The notes below the pieces were generated by a model, which was not told the DNA's origin, made no database searches, and saw only the letters and a list, made by a program, of their open reading frames with translations. Below, in pieces: positions 12,060 through 23,493 of a stretch of 64,000 nucleotides of DNA. The position numbers and the translations under genes are program-made. The stretch is from Puffinus mauretanicus (lineage: Eukaryota > Chordata > Aves > Procellariiformes > Procellariidae): the NCBI GenBank assembly GCA_023333565.1, contig JAJKFH010001585.1, positions 744,001 to 808,000 of the forward strand. Reading direction: 5' to 3'. Position 1 is the first letter of the stretch; each line of letters starts with the position of its first letter.

Positions 12060-14682
12060 AAGACTTGTGCTCCAGACCCTTCACTATCTTCGTTGCCCTT
12101 CTCTGCGCACGCTCCAGCAACTCAATATATTTCTTCTAGTGAGGGGGCCAAAACTGAAGGTTTTCGAGGTGCACCCTCACCAGTGCCGAGTAGAGGGGCA
12201 CGATCACTTCCCTGCTGCTGCTGGCCACGCTATTTCTGATACAGGCCAGGACGCTATTGGCCTTGGTCATCTGGACACATTGCCGGCTCATGTTCAGCCC
12301 GCTGTCAACCAACACTCCCAGGTCCTTTTCCTCCGGGCAGCTTTCCAGCAACTCTTCCCCAAACCTGTAGCTTTGCATGGGGTTGTTGTGACCCAAGTGC
12401 AGGATCTGGCACTGAGCCTTGTTGAACCTCATACAATTGGCCTTGGCCCATCGATCCAGCCTGTCCAGATGTCTCTGTGGAGCCTTCCTACCCTCAAGTA
12501 AATCAACACTCCCACCCAACTTGGTGTCGTCTGCAAACTTCCTGAGGGAGCACTCAATCTCCTCATCCAGATCATTAATAAAGATATTAAACAGAACTGG
12601 CCCCAATACTGAGCCCTGGGGAACACCGCTTGGGACCGGCCACCAACTGGATTTAACTCCATTCACCACAACTCTCTGGGCCCGGCCATCCGGCCATTTT
12701 TTACCCAGCAAAGAGTATGCCAATCCAAGCCATAAGTAGCTAGTTTCTCCAGGAAAATGTGGTGGGAAACAGTGTCAAAGGCTTTATTAAAATCTAGGTA
12801 GACAACATCCACAGCCTTTCCCTCTTCCATCAACCAGGTCACCTTTTCCTAAAAGGAGAAGGAGATCAGGTTAGTCAAACAGGACCTGCTGTTCATAAAA
12901 CCATGCTGACTGGGCCTGATCACCTGGTTGTCCTGTACGTGCTGCATGATGGCACTCAAGATGATCTGCTCCATAACCTTCCCCAGCATCGACTGATAAG
13001 CCTGTAGTTCCCTGAATCCTCCTTCCAGCCCTTCTTATAGATGAGCGTTACGTTTGCTAACCTCCAGTCAACTGGGACCTCCCCGGTTAGCCAGAACTGC
13101 TGATAAATGATTGAAAGTGGCTTGGTGAGCACTTCCACCAGCTCCCTCAGTACCCTTGGGTGGATCCCATCTGGACGCATAGACTTGTGTGTGTCCAAGT
13201 GTGTAGCAGGTCACTAACAATTTCCCCTTGGGTTATGGGGCTTCATTCTGCTCGCCATCCCTGTCTTCCAACTCAGGGGGCTGGGTAGCTTTAGAAAAAC
13301 TGGTCTTTCTATTAAAAACTGAGGAAAAGAACACATTAAGTACCTCAGACTTTTCTTCATCCTTTGTCACTATGTTTCCCTCCACATCCAATAAAGGATG
13401 TAGATTCTCCTTAGCCCTCCTTTTGTTGCTAATGTATTTACAGAAACATGTTTTGTTGTCTTTTACAGCAGTAGCCAGATTAAGTTCTTGTTGGGCTTTG
13501 GCCCTTCTAATTTTCTCCCTGCGTAACCTCACGACATCTTTGTAGTCCTCCTGAGTTGCCTGCTCCTTCTTCCAAAGGTCGTAAACTCTCTTTTTTTTCC
13601 CGAGTTCCAGCCAAAGCTCTCTGTTCAGACAATTCAGTCTTCTTCCCTGCCAACTCGTCTTTTGTCACATGGGGACGGCCTGCTTCTGCACCCATAAGAT
13701 TTCTTTCTTGAAGAATGTCCAGCCTTCCTGGACTCTTTTGCCCTTCAGGACTGCCTCCCAAGGGACTCTGTCAACCAGGCCCATAAACAGGCTAAAGTCT
13801 GCCCTCCGGAGAGGGTAGCAGAAGGTAGCAGTTCTGCTGTCCCCGCTTCTTACTTCTCCGAGAATTTGGATCTTTTCATGATCACTGTGCCCAAGACAGC
13901 TTCCAACCACCACATCACCCAGAAGTCCTTCTCTGTTCGAAAAAAAAAGGTCCAGCGGGGTGCCTTCCCTAGTTGGGTCACTCACCAGCTGTGTTAGGAA
14001 GTTATCTTCCACACACTCCAGAAACCTCCTGGCTGTTTCCTCTCCACTGTATTGTATTTCCAGCAGACGTCTGGTAAGTGGAAGTCCCCCACAAGAACAA
14101 GGGCTAGTGATTGTGAGACTTCTCCCAGCTGCTTATAGAATATTTTATCTGTCTCTTCATCCTGATTGGGCAGTCTATAATAGAATCCCACCATGATATC
14201 TGCCTTGTTGGCTGTTCCCCTGATTCTTACCCATAAACACTCAACCCTATTGTCACCATCGTCAAGCTCTAGACAATCAAAATACTCTCTAACATACAAG
14301 GCTCCCCCACTGCCTCTCCTTCTTTGCCTATCCTTCTGAAGAGTTTATAGCCATCCATTGCAGCACTCCAGTTGTGCGAGTCATCCCACCATGTTTCCGT
14401 GATTGCAACTATATCATAGTTCTCCAGCTGCGCAATGGCTTCCAGCTCCTCCTGTTTGTTGCCCATCTTGCGTGCATTAGTGTAGATGCACTTCAGTTGG
14501 GCTACTGATCCTGCCACCTTTTTTAGGGGAGAAGCCCTAACTCCTACATGACCATTCTCAGGCACTTCCATGGTTTCTAACACATCAACAACCCTTGCGT
14601 CTTTGCTGCCACATGGATCTGTATCTCCTACCTCCACTGAGATGTCTAGGGTGCTGCGCGCATTAGTACAGGGACATTTCAA
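12060..14682 (-). pseudogene. CR1-A ORF2 remains (endonuclease-RT)
   Basis: On the minus strand, 14682-14269 carries the endonuclease start (YTNARKMG, AITETWW). A frameshift then leads to 14299-13994, which has the cation-binding GDFH block followed by LPDVCW. A further frame, 14012-13665, holds the SDH block. Then 13532-13233 and 13198-12956 carry the thumb-proximal and fingers region (THKSMRPDGIHPRVLREL). After further breaks, 12723-12136 has the palm with FADD at 12537-12526. At least four frame changes and several stops separate the blocks. The C-terminal part of the same ORF lies at 7845-7603, beyond the inserted CR1. Confidence 0.85.
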
Positions 14683-15578
14683 ATGTGCTCCAGTGTACTC
14701 AGCATATTGTGGAGCAGATCAAAGGACCTCGCTAGCACATTGTCCATCAAACACTGGCGTGCTGTCCCCAGGCTTATCTCTAGTGACCCTGGTTTTGTCC
14801 CTTTCCCCCTTCAAATCTAGTTTAAAGCTCTTTCAATGAGACCTGCTAACTCCTGTGCAAAGATCCTTTTTCCCCTCTGAGACAGGTGTACCCCATATGT
14901 CACCAGCAGGCCTGGTGTTGTGTAGACTGACCCATGATCAAAATACCCAAAATTTTGCCAGTGACACCAGGCTCGGAGCCAGGTATTCATCTGCTGGCTC
15001 TTCCTGTTTCTTCCCTCATCATCTCCTGCAACTGGAAGGATAGAGAATAACACTACTTGTGCTCCTGACACCTTAACCTGTCGGCCCAAGGCCCTGAAGT
15101 CTCTCTTGATTGCCCTCGGACTTCTCGTTGCAACTTCATTGCTGCCTTCCTGAAAAAGCAATAATGGATAATAATCTGAGGGCCATACCAGGGTATGAAG
15201 CTTTCTCTTCACACCTTTAACTCGGGCCCCAGGGAGGCAGCAGACTTCCCTAAGAAGTGGGTCCGGTCTGCATATTGGGCCTTCTGTTCCCTTCAGAAGG
15301 GAGTGTCCTATGACAATGACCCATCTTTCTTTCTTTATGGAAGTAGTTTTGATGCAGGGTGTAGGCCAACTTAACCTCAGCGACATCTCTAAGCTAGATG
15401 AACCATCGTCCTCGTCATTGGTCGGTTCCACTTGCAGAGCCTCGGTACCTATTGTGCAAGGGCACCTGGGAAGGGGGGTAGTCACAGAGGAGACGTGCCT
15501 GCTGCGCTGGGCAGGAACTTGTCACCATTGCCCCCTATCCCTTAAGTCCCTGTGTTCAGCCAGGCGGAGAGAAGACAG
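13187..15578 (+). repeat. Left arm of 2,392-bp near-perfect inverted repeat
   Basis: This arm is the reverse complement of 21148-23539. Every paired coordinate sums to 36726 throughout (checked at ten pairs of open frames on both strands), so there is no insertion or deletion. The one mismatch I located is C at 13241 against A at 23485 (expected G). The outer edge at 13187 and the inner edge at 15578 fall inside CR1-A coding sequence, not at transposon ends. The spacer between arms is 5,569 bp. Confidence 0.93.
14817..15485 (-). pseudogene. CR1-A ORF1 esterase-like segment
   Basis: An open stretch of 222 codons with VIVIGHSLLKG (block I, serine kept, the preceding Asp replaced by His) and a C-terminal YGVHLSQRG block, where the usual catalytic Asp is Tyr while His is kept. 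The ATG at 15485 is simply the first Met in this open stretch. The real ORF1 start would lie upstream, beyond the truncated edge at 15578. It is identical in protein sequence to the plus-strand frame at 21241-21909, so both carry the same active-site substitution. Confidence 0.85.
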
Positions 15579-15904
15579 ATACAGCAAAAAAGCCTTTCAC
15601 AATTTTCCAACAGTCTTGGACAAGGAATTTCTTGAAGAATAAATACTTGAGTTAATAAAAAAAAGAAAGGAAAAAACAAAGGACAACAAGAATACAGTAT
15701 TTCAGCATGAATATATATGTACCCTAGACTAAATAATTTTCTGCAATTTCATTGGAACAGAATTTCATATACACATAATTTTAAGTTCCATAGAGTCATG
15801 AGCATATAATGGGGAAACAAGATTCAGCTTTGTTTGGTTAGTTGTCCTTTTCAAACTTCTAATGGTTTCTACAATGGAAAAAAGATGCATGATGGAAGAC
15901 AATA
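15579..15904. other. Non-CR1 filler between CR1-A and CR1-B
   Basis: 326 bases of AT-rich sequence with an A-rich run near 15657-15680. It has no match I can see to the sequence that follows the other inverted-repeat arm. No gene is seen. Confidence 0.6.
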
Positions 15905-17596
15905 ACTATAAGCCTCACTGCCCAAGCCGCAGAAGGCAAAGGCAGGGACTGGGAGAATGAAGAGCTGCCCACCGTAGGAGAAGATCAGGTTCAAGACCAT
16001 CTAAGGAACCTGAAGGTACACAAGTCCATGGGACCTGATGAGATCCATCCGTGGGTCCTGAGAGAACTGGTGGATGAAGTTGCTAAGCCACTATCCATCG
16101 TATTTGAGAAGCCGTGGCAGTCCGGTGAAGTTCCCACTAACAGGAAAAGGGGAAACATAATGCCCATTTTTAAAAAGGGAAAAAAGGAAGACCCAGGGAA
16201 CTACAGGTCAGTCAGTCTCACCTCTGTGCCTGGGAAGATCATGGAACAGATCCTCCTGGAAGCTATGCTAAGGCCTATGCAGGACAGGGAGATGATTCGA
16301 GACAGCCAGCATGGCTTCACCAAGGGCAACTCCTGCCTGACCAACCTAGTGGCCTTCTAGGATGGAGTGACTACATCAGTGGATATGGGAAGAGCTACAG
16401 ATGTCATCTATCTGGACCACTGTAAGGCTTTTGACTCGGTCCCCCACAACATCCTTCTCTCTAAACTGGAGAGGCATTTGATGGGTGGACTGTCCGGTGG
16501 ATGAGGACTTGGTTGGATGCCCGTGTCCAGAGGGTAGTGGTCAACAGCTCGATGTCCACATGGAGGCTGGTGACGAGTGATGTCCCGCAGGGGTCCATGT
16601 TGGGACCAGTACTCTTTAATATCTTCATCAATGACATAGACAGCGGCATCGAGTGCACCCTCAGCAAGTTTGCAGACGACACCAAGCTGAGTGGTGTCGT
16701 TCCCACACCTGAAGGACGGGATGCCATCCAGAGGGACCTGGACAACATCCAGAGGGACCTGGGACAAGCTCAAGAAGTGGGCCCATGTGAACCTCATGAG
16801 ATTCAACAAAGCCAAGTGCAAGGTCCTGCACCTGGGTCAGGGCAACCCCCGGTTTCAGTACAGCCTGGGGGATGAGGGGATTGAGAGCAGCCCTGCCAAG
16901 AAGGACTTGGGGGTACTGGGGGATGAAAAGCTGGACCTGAGCCGGCAATGTGCGCTCGCAGCTCAGAAGGCCAACCGTACCCTGGGCTACATCAAAAGAA
17001 GTGTGGCCAGCAGGTCGAGGGAGGTGATTCAAGGCCCCTCTCCTCTGCTCTGGTGAGACCCCACCTGGAGTACTGCGTCCAGCTCTGGAGCCCTCAGCAC
17101 AGGAAAGACATGGACCTGTTGGAGCGGGTCCAGAGGAGGGCCACGAAAGTGATCAGGGGGATGGAATGCCTGTCCTATGATGAAAGGCTGAGAGAGTTGG
17201 GGTTATTCAGCCTGGAGAAGAGAAGGCTTTGGGGAGACCTTATTGCAGCCGTGCAGTACTTAAAGGGGGCTTATAAGAAAGACGGCAGCAAACTTTTTAG
17301 CAGGGCCTGTTGCAACAGGACAAGGGGGAATGGTTTTATACTAAAAGAGGGTAGATTTAGACTAGCTATAAGGAAGAAATTTTTTACGATGAGGGTGTTG
17401 AAACACTGGCACCGGTTGTCCAGAGAGGTGGTAGATGCCCCATCCCTGGCAACATTCAAGGTCAGGTTGGATGGGGCTCTGAGCAACCTGATCTAGTTGA
17501 AGATGTCCCTGCTCATTGCAGGGAGGATTGGACTAGATGACCTTTAAAGGTCCCTTCCAACCAAAACTATTCTATGTTTGTATGATTCTATGATCC
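15905..17596 (+). mobile_element. CR1-B element, 5'-truncated
   Basis: A second CR1 subfamily, distinct from CR1-A in protein and in its tail. It starts within ORF2 just upstream of the fingers region ([17 protein letters not shown], then [11 protein letters not shown]). It runs through the reverse transcriptase (FADD at 16669-16680), the connection and C-terminal region and a 3' UTR, and ends in a tail of ATTCTATG-like units (17567-17596). The protein is broken by a TAG at 16357-16359, a 4-nt deletion near 16473 (compare the copy at 47610), a 22-nt duplication near 16741-16762 and further shifts near 17025. A close relative lies at 46500-47693. Confidence 0.9.
15946..17496 (+). pseudogene. 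CR1-B ORF2 remains (reverse transcriptase)
   Basis: Frame pieces in order: 15946-16359 (fingers, [32 protein letters not shown], ended by a stop replacing the Tyr of the usual AFYDG block); 16501-16875 (palm with GVPQG-like DVPQG and FADDTKL); 16691-17056 ([15 protein letters not shown]); and 16948-17496 (C-terminal region ending near LDGALSNLI). No endonuclease is present, so this copy could never move itself. The 22-nt duplication after IQRDLDN is shared with the copy at 46.5-47.7 kb. Confidence 0.88.
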
Positions 17597-18198
17597 TGCA
17601 GTTAGAGCTACCCATTGGAAAGAGATTAACTCTCTTCATCTGTTTTAAATCTGCAATTTGATGGGTTCATTTGAATGACCATAGTTTTTGTAAAGAGAGT
17701 TGGTAATTGTACTAACATCCTTCAGTCACGTCTTTCTCTGGGAAACTGCCTATGTTATTTATTCAGTCATTTTAAATAAATGGTTTCACTCCCGTGTATT
17801 AATTTCTGTCTTCTGTTGCATCAAATTTGAATTCCCGTGTCTTCTGCAAAATAGTACTAATTAAATCTGGCATCCAGTCCATATAAATTGCTTTTCAACT
17901 TTGTTTACATTCTAAATAGATCCTATTAAAACACATACCTAATTTCCACTTTTCAGCGAAGGTGGCCCCTAGAAAGAGATTCAGTCAAGATCAAACATCT
18001 GTTTTGTTTTTAGACAAAATTGCAAATTTCAACTTCTTTGCTGTAACATTTACCAAGATAACTCTTTCATTGTCCACATTCTGTTATATTCACATGTTGA
18101 TAATGACTTTTGATTAGAATTTCTGATTCACCAAGAGAGCTTCTAGTCCTATTTTTTTCAACAATGGCCAAATAAGGAAAAGCTAAGATTTTTCTTGG
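17597..18198. other. Unique DNA, no gene seen
   Basis: AT-rich sequence between the CR1-B tail and the LTR. No open frame longer than about 40 codons looks coding. Confidence 0.6.
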
Positions 18199-18764
18199 AT
18201 ACCTGTCCTGGTTTCGACTGGGATAGAGTTAACTTTCTTCCCAGAAGCTTGGGGGTGCTGTGTTTTGGGTTTGGTGGGTGGAGGAACGTTGATGATCCAT
18301 TGATGTTTTGGTTGTTGCTGGGTGGTGCTTGCACCAGGGACTTTTCAGCCTCCCATGCTCTGCCAGGTGCACGGGAAGCTGAAGCGGGGAACACAGCTGG
18401 GGCAGTTGACCCAGCTGGTCAATGGGGTATTCCATATGATGTGACGTCATGCTTACTATAAAAACTAGGGGTGGAGGGGCTCTCACAGCTTGGATGGGTG
18501 GGGCATCGTTTGGCGGGTGGTGAGCAGTTGCATTGTGCATCGCCTGCTTTGTATATTCTATTATTCTTGTTGTTATCATTGTTATTATCACTGTTCTACT
18601 TTGTTTTATTTCAATTATTAAACTGTTTTTATCTCAACCCGGGAGTTACAAATTTTCCTACTTGTGCCTTCCCAATTCTCTCCCCCATCTTACCAGAGGG
18701 TGGGAGGTAAGTGAGCGGCTGCCTGGTGTTTTGTTGCTGACTAGGGTTAAACCACAACAATACC
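18199..18764 (+). mobile_element. Solo LTR (ERVL-like), sense, with 5-bp TSD
   Basis: The LTR spans 18204-18759 (556 bp), with ATACC at 18199-18203 and 18760-18764. It begins TGTCCTGGTTTCGACTGG and ends GGTTAAACCACAACA. A TATA-like CTATAAAAAC lies at about 18456-18465 and an ATTAAA polyadenylation-type signal near 18616, which places the U3/R/U5 parts in the expected order. It is the plus-strand counterpart of the antisense LTRs at 5578, 7084 and 31491. No internal retroviral region is present. Confidence 0.88.
18456..18465 (+). promoter_or_regulatory. LTR TATA-like box
   Basis: CTATAAAAAC within the U3 end of the LTR, about 150 bases before the ATTAAA signal. This spacing is usual for a retroviral promoter. 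Whether it is active is unknown. Confidence 0.5.
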
Positions 18765-19561
18765 AAATGTCCTATGACTATAAAGAGATTCATATTAAGA
18801 AAAAAAAAACAAAAAAAGGAAAGAACTACCCAGGAGACAAAGTTGCCTATACCATTCAGTCCTAATGGAGGTGAACAGAGTCATTTGGACATTTACCATT
18901 TCATCGATATTTTAAAACTTTAAATCCTTAAAACCTTTACTTATGATGATACTGAAATAGTATGTTACATACACTACTTGCAGGTATTCTGTACAGGTTA
19001 ATATATTTGAACTTATTTAACAGATGTATCTCGAGAAAATTTAATATATCTTTCGACGAACATTATAAGTGTTAAAAGAATGTACATAATATATCACATG
19101 ATAATATTCCAACATTCAGTGAAGTGTTTTTATCCACTAAGTACTTAACTCATTTTTAGTCATATGACTAAGTGAAACACACGAATTTGAAGACATCAAT
19201 CATTAAAATGATTGCATTGTAGTTAAGGACAAAAAAAGGAGAGAGCAGAAAGATGATAGATGCTTTTAATTAGTCACATTTTAAATCACTTTTCTCAGTG
19301 AGGAAAGCTGTGCTCTTTGTGATGATACGTTCTGACTTTTTCAAAGTGTTGCTTTTGAAACTTAAATGGTCATTGGAAAATAAAGGTCAAATGTCTGCGG
19401 GTGTTTTGAAAATGAACAGTGGTACTACTGTGAAACAAACCGTACTTGTTATTATTAGTAGTAAATAACCCCTTCATCTCTGGAACTTCATCTATTGTGC
19501 ACAGCAATTCTTTGGCATTTTTTCTGTTTTTTTGGGAGAAATAAGATACATTTTTCAATAG
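18765..19561. other. Unique DNA, no gene seen
   Basis: AT-rich sequence with an A-rich run at about 18800-18815. No repeat or coding signal is recognised. Confidence 0.6.
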
Positions 19562-19683
19562 AAACATAGAATAGTTTTGGTTGGAAGGGACCTTTAAAGG
19601 TCATCTAGTCCAATCCTCCCTGCAATGAGCAGGGACATCTTCAACTAGATCAGGTTGCTCAGAGCCCCATCCAACCTGACCTT
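19562..19683 (-). mobile_element. CR1-B 3' tail fragment, antisense
   Basis: 122 bases identical, in reverse complement, to 17458-17579 (coordinates sum to 37141). They cover the end of ORF2, the 3' UTR and the start of the tail. Flanks on both sides differ from the other copy. It is most simply an independent, heavily 5'-truncated CR1-B insertion. Alternatively it is the 3' remnant of the CR1-B whose 5' scrap is at 23540-23626. Confidence 0.85.
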
Positions 19684-20884
19684 TAAACTTCTTTAGGATG
19701 CCTAGATGTGATTTTTGAGTTTTAATTCTTGTAATTGGAAACAAGATCAATCTAGTGTGGCAAAGTACTTTTATAGGGTTGAATCTGAGAATGTTTGACT
19801 GACTTACACTCTATTTCAACTTAGGACTTAAGAAACACCACGTTTTGTTGAGGAGACAGTTGGGTTCTTGGATGTTGTGTTCAATATTCTTTCAAGACAA
19901 CGGAACTGAAAAGCAGAATGTACTTCGTTTTGAAAAAAATACTTAGCCTTGAGAAAAAGTAAAGCAACAGCTTTTGAAACACTGGGCTTCACCCAGTCAA
20001 TCCTTTCACTGCTTAGGAAGCTAGGAGGTGGATTACAAAATGCCTTATTTCTTATGAACTTTTCTGCTTAATAAGATTTCATGAACTCTTAGTTATTTTA
20101 CATGACCTACAGCTTGTACTTCTCATCCCCTTTGAACAATGTTTTTCATTTTCTTTCTAACACCTTCATATTTATTCCTTGGTTTTTGGGGGGTTTACTT
20201 GTCAGAGTAAAAGATCTCTTTTAAAATAAAACTTTGTAAAAGCTACAAGAAAAATTTTACAAACCTGTTCAATGTTCATATTTTAGTAGCAATGTATTGC
20301 TCAGTGTGACTGGGTAACTTCCTCACCTTTCTGTATAACAGGAACCAAAGGAAAAAAAAAACAAGAAGTTTTTTACCCTATGACCTTCAGTGGAAATATT
20401 TGTTACGTTTATATTTTTACAGAAACCTGAAAAAGCAGAAACTTAACATTTTATTTTAGTTTTTAAACCAATATTCACTTTTTGCCTCAATAGAATTCTA
20501 ACCTAAATTTGATTTCTGTCATTCTTTTTCTAAATTGCAGCATTGAACACCATTAGCATTATTCAGTTTCAGAAGTCCTACATGAATTTCCCTGTTAGTA
20601 TATAAGTTTTCCCGATAGGCATGGAAGATAAGCTAGAACCCTGATCCCACATTAATGGTAATAATGACCTGGATTTTTACTCTGAGTTTACATAGACAGA
20701 GAACATCGAAAATGGCATAAGCTTCCCCTTACTTCCCCTTCCCTCCCATATATATATATATGCATACATACAAATATAGTTGTGCATATAAGCCAATCAT
20801 AAAATTACAGTAGCTTCTTCATTCTTAGTATGTACAACGAACAGTGGCAACATTGACAACATTTGTGTTAAACCACTGTCAAGA
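19684..20884. other. Unique DNA with short TA run
   Basis: AT-rich sequence with a (TA)n run at about 20749-20762. No gene is recognised. The region ends where CR1-A ORF1-like sequence becomes recognisable (about 20885). Confidence 0.6.
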
Positions 20885-21240
20885 TCTACACTTGATAAGA
20901 CAGAAGGTGCCAGGCTGCAGCTGTGCCCTGCTCTTACGCCAGGACGGGATGGCAGCAGTGAGCACACCTGTGGGAGGTGAACCCGGGTAGAGGAACTCCT
21001 CTGCTTGGTGACAGAGCTCCGGGAGGAGGTGAGTAGGTTGGGCAGCATCAGGGAGTGCAAGAAAGAGAGACAGACTGCTGGAATGGCACCCTGCCTTCCC
21101 TGAGACAGGCCCCACAGGCAGACAGGGCGCATGACACGGAGGATTCCCTGTCTTCTCTCCGCCTGGCTGAACACAGGGACTTAAGGGATAGGGGGCAATG
21201 GTGACAAGTTCCTGCCCAGCGCAGCAGGCACGTCTCCTCT

Positions 21241-21909
21241 GTGACTACCCCCCTTCCCAGGTGCCCTTGCACAATAGGTACCGAGGCTCTGCAAGTGGAA
21301 CCGACCAATGACGAGGACGATGGTTCATCTAGCTTAGAGATGTCGCTGAGGTTAAGTTGGCCTACACCCTGCATCAAAACTACTTCCATAAAGAAAGAAA
21401 GATGGGTCATTGTCATAGGACACTCCCTTCTGAAGGGAACAGAAGGCCCAATATGCAGACCGGACCCACTTCTTAGGGAAGTCTGCTGCCTCCCTGGGGC
21501 CCGAGTTAAAGGTGTGAAGAGAAAGCTTCATACCCTGGTATGGCCCTCAGATTATTATCCATTATTGCTTTTTCAGGAAGGCAGCAATGAAGTTGCAACG
21601 AGAAGTCCGAGGGCAATCAAGAGAGACTTCAGGGCCTTGGGCCGACAGGTTAAGGTGTCAGGAGCACAAGTAGTGTTATTCTCTATCCTTCCAGTTGCAG
21701 GAGATGATGAGGGAAGAAACAGGAAGAGCCAGCAGATGAATACCTGGCTCCGAGCCTGGTGTCACTGGCAAAATTTTGGGTATTTTGATCATGGGTCAGT
21801 CTACACAACACCAGGCCTGCTGGTGACATATGGGGTACACCTGTCTCAGAGGGGAAAAAGGATCTTTGCACAGGAGTTAGCAGGTCTCATTGAAAGAGCT
21901 TTAAACTAG
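21241..21909 (+). pseudogene. CR1-A ORF1 esterase-like segment (right copy)
   Basis: 222 codons, identical in protein to the minus-strand frame at 14817-15485, including GHSLL at block I and Tyr (21829-21831) where the catalytic Asp of the DGVHLS-type block would be. The upstream ORF1 part is interrupted by stops between about 21100 and 21240. ORF2 follows after about 130 bases. Confidence 0.85.
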
Positions 21910-22043
21910 ATTTGAAGGGGGAAAGGGACAAAACCAGGGTCACTAGAGATAAGCCTGGGGACAGCACGCCAGTGTTTGATGGACAATGTGCTAGCGAGGT
22001 CCTTTGATCTGCTCCACAATATGCTGAGTACACTGGAGCACAT

Positions 22044-23493
22044 TTGAAATGTCCCTGTACTAATGCGCGCAGCACCCTAGACATCTCAGTGGAGGTAGGA
22101 GATACAGATCCATGTGGCAGCAAAGACGCAAGGGTTGTTGATGTGTTAGAAACCATGGAAGTGCCTGAGAATGGTCATGTAGGAGTTAGGGCTTCTCCCC
22201 TAAAAAAGGTGGCAGGATCAGTAGCCCAACTGAAGTGCATCTACACTAATGCACGCAAGATGGGCAACAAACAGGAGGAGCTGGAAGCCATTGCGCAGCT
22301 GGAGAACTATGATATAGTTGCAATCACGGAAACATGGTGGGATGACTCGCACAACTGGAGTGCTGCAATGGATGGCTATAAACTCTTCAGAAGGATAGGC
22401 AAAGAAGGAGAGGCAGTGGGGGAGCCTTGTATGTTAGAGAGTATTTTGATTGTCTAGAGCTTGACGATGGTGACAATAGGGTTGAGTGTTTATGGGTAAG
22501 AATCAGGGGAACAGCCAACAAGGCAGATATCATGGTGGGATTCTATTATAGACTGCCCAATCAGGATGAAGAGACAGATAAAATATTCTATAAGCAGCTG
22601 GGAGAAGTCTCACAATCACTAGCCCTTGTTCTTGTGGGGGACTTCCACTTACCAGACGTCTGCTGGAAATACAATACAGTGGAGAGGAAACAGCCAGGAG
22701 GTTTCTGGAGTGTGTGGAAGATAACTTCCTAACACAGCTGGTGAGTGACCCAACTAGGGAAGGCACCCCGCTGGACCTTTTTTTTTCGAACAGAGAAGGA
22801 CTTCTGGGTGATGTGGTGGTTGGAAGCTGTCTTGGGCACAGTGATCATGAAAAGATCCAAATTCTCGGAGAAGTAAGAAGCGGGGACAGCAGAACTGCTA
22901 CCTTCTGCTACCCTCTCCGGAGGGCAGACTTTAGCCTGTTTATGGGCCTGGTTGACAGAGTCCCTTGGGAGGCAGTCCTGAAGGGCAAAAGAGTCCAGGA
23001 AGGCTGGACATTCTTCAAGAAAGAAATCTTATGGGTGCAGAAGCAGGCCGTCCCCATGTGACAAAAGACGAGTTGGCAGGGAAGAAGACTGAATTGTCTG
23101 AACAGAGAGCTTTGGCTGGAACTCGGGAAAAAAAAGAGAGTTTACGACCTTTGGAAGAAGGAGCAGGCAACTCAGGAGGACTACAAAGATGTCGTGAGGT
23201 TACGCAGGGAGAAAATTAGAAGGGCCAAAGCCCAACAAGAACTTAATCTGGCTACTGCTGTAAAAGACAACAAAACATGTTTCTGTAAATACATTAGCAA
23301 CAAAAGGAGGGCTAAGGAGAATCTACATCCTTTATTGGATGTGGAGGGAAACATAGTGACAAAGGATGAAGAAAAGTCTGAGGTACTTAATGTGTTCTTT
23401 TCCTCAGTTTTTAATAGAAAGACCAGTTTTTCTAAAGCTACCCAGCCCCCTGAGTTGGAAGACAGGGATGGCGAGCAGAATGAAACCCCATAA
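22044..23493 (+). pseudogene. CR1-A ORF2 5' remains (endonuclease)
   Basis: Blocks in three frames: 22044-22457 (YTNARKMG, AITETWW), 22427-22732 (GDFHLPDVCW), 22714-23061 (SDH block, LVDRVPWEAVLKG), and 23194-23493 (KAQQELNLATAVKDNK...). The lesions match those in the left arm one for one. The reverse transcriptase domain is absent because the element ends at 23539. Confidence 0.85.

Larger units (their letters stand above)
12060..15578 (-). mobile_element. CR1-A element, main body, antisense, 5' end missing
   Basis: This continues the minus-strand CR1 interrupted at 7845. From right to left on the minus strand it carries the esterase end of ORF1 (14817-15485), the 5' part of ORF2 (endonuclease, 13665-14682) and the reverse transcriptase (12136-13198). 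The 5' end stops abruptly at 15578, inside the ORF1 coding region, against non-CR1 DNA. The same element type on the plus strand at 20885-23539 has an additional ~260 bases of 5' sequence. Bases 13187-15578 form one arm of the large inverted repeat. All frames are broken, so it is inactive. Confidence 0.88.
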
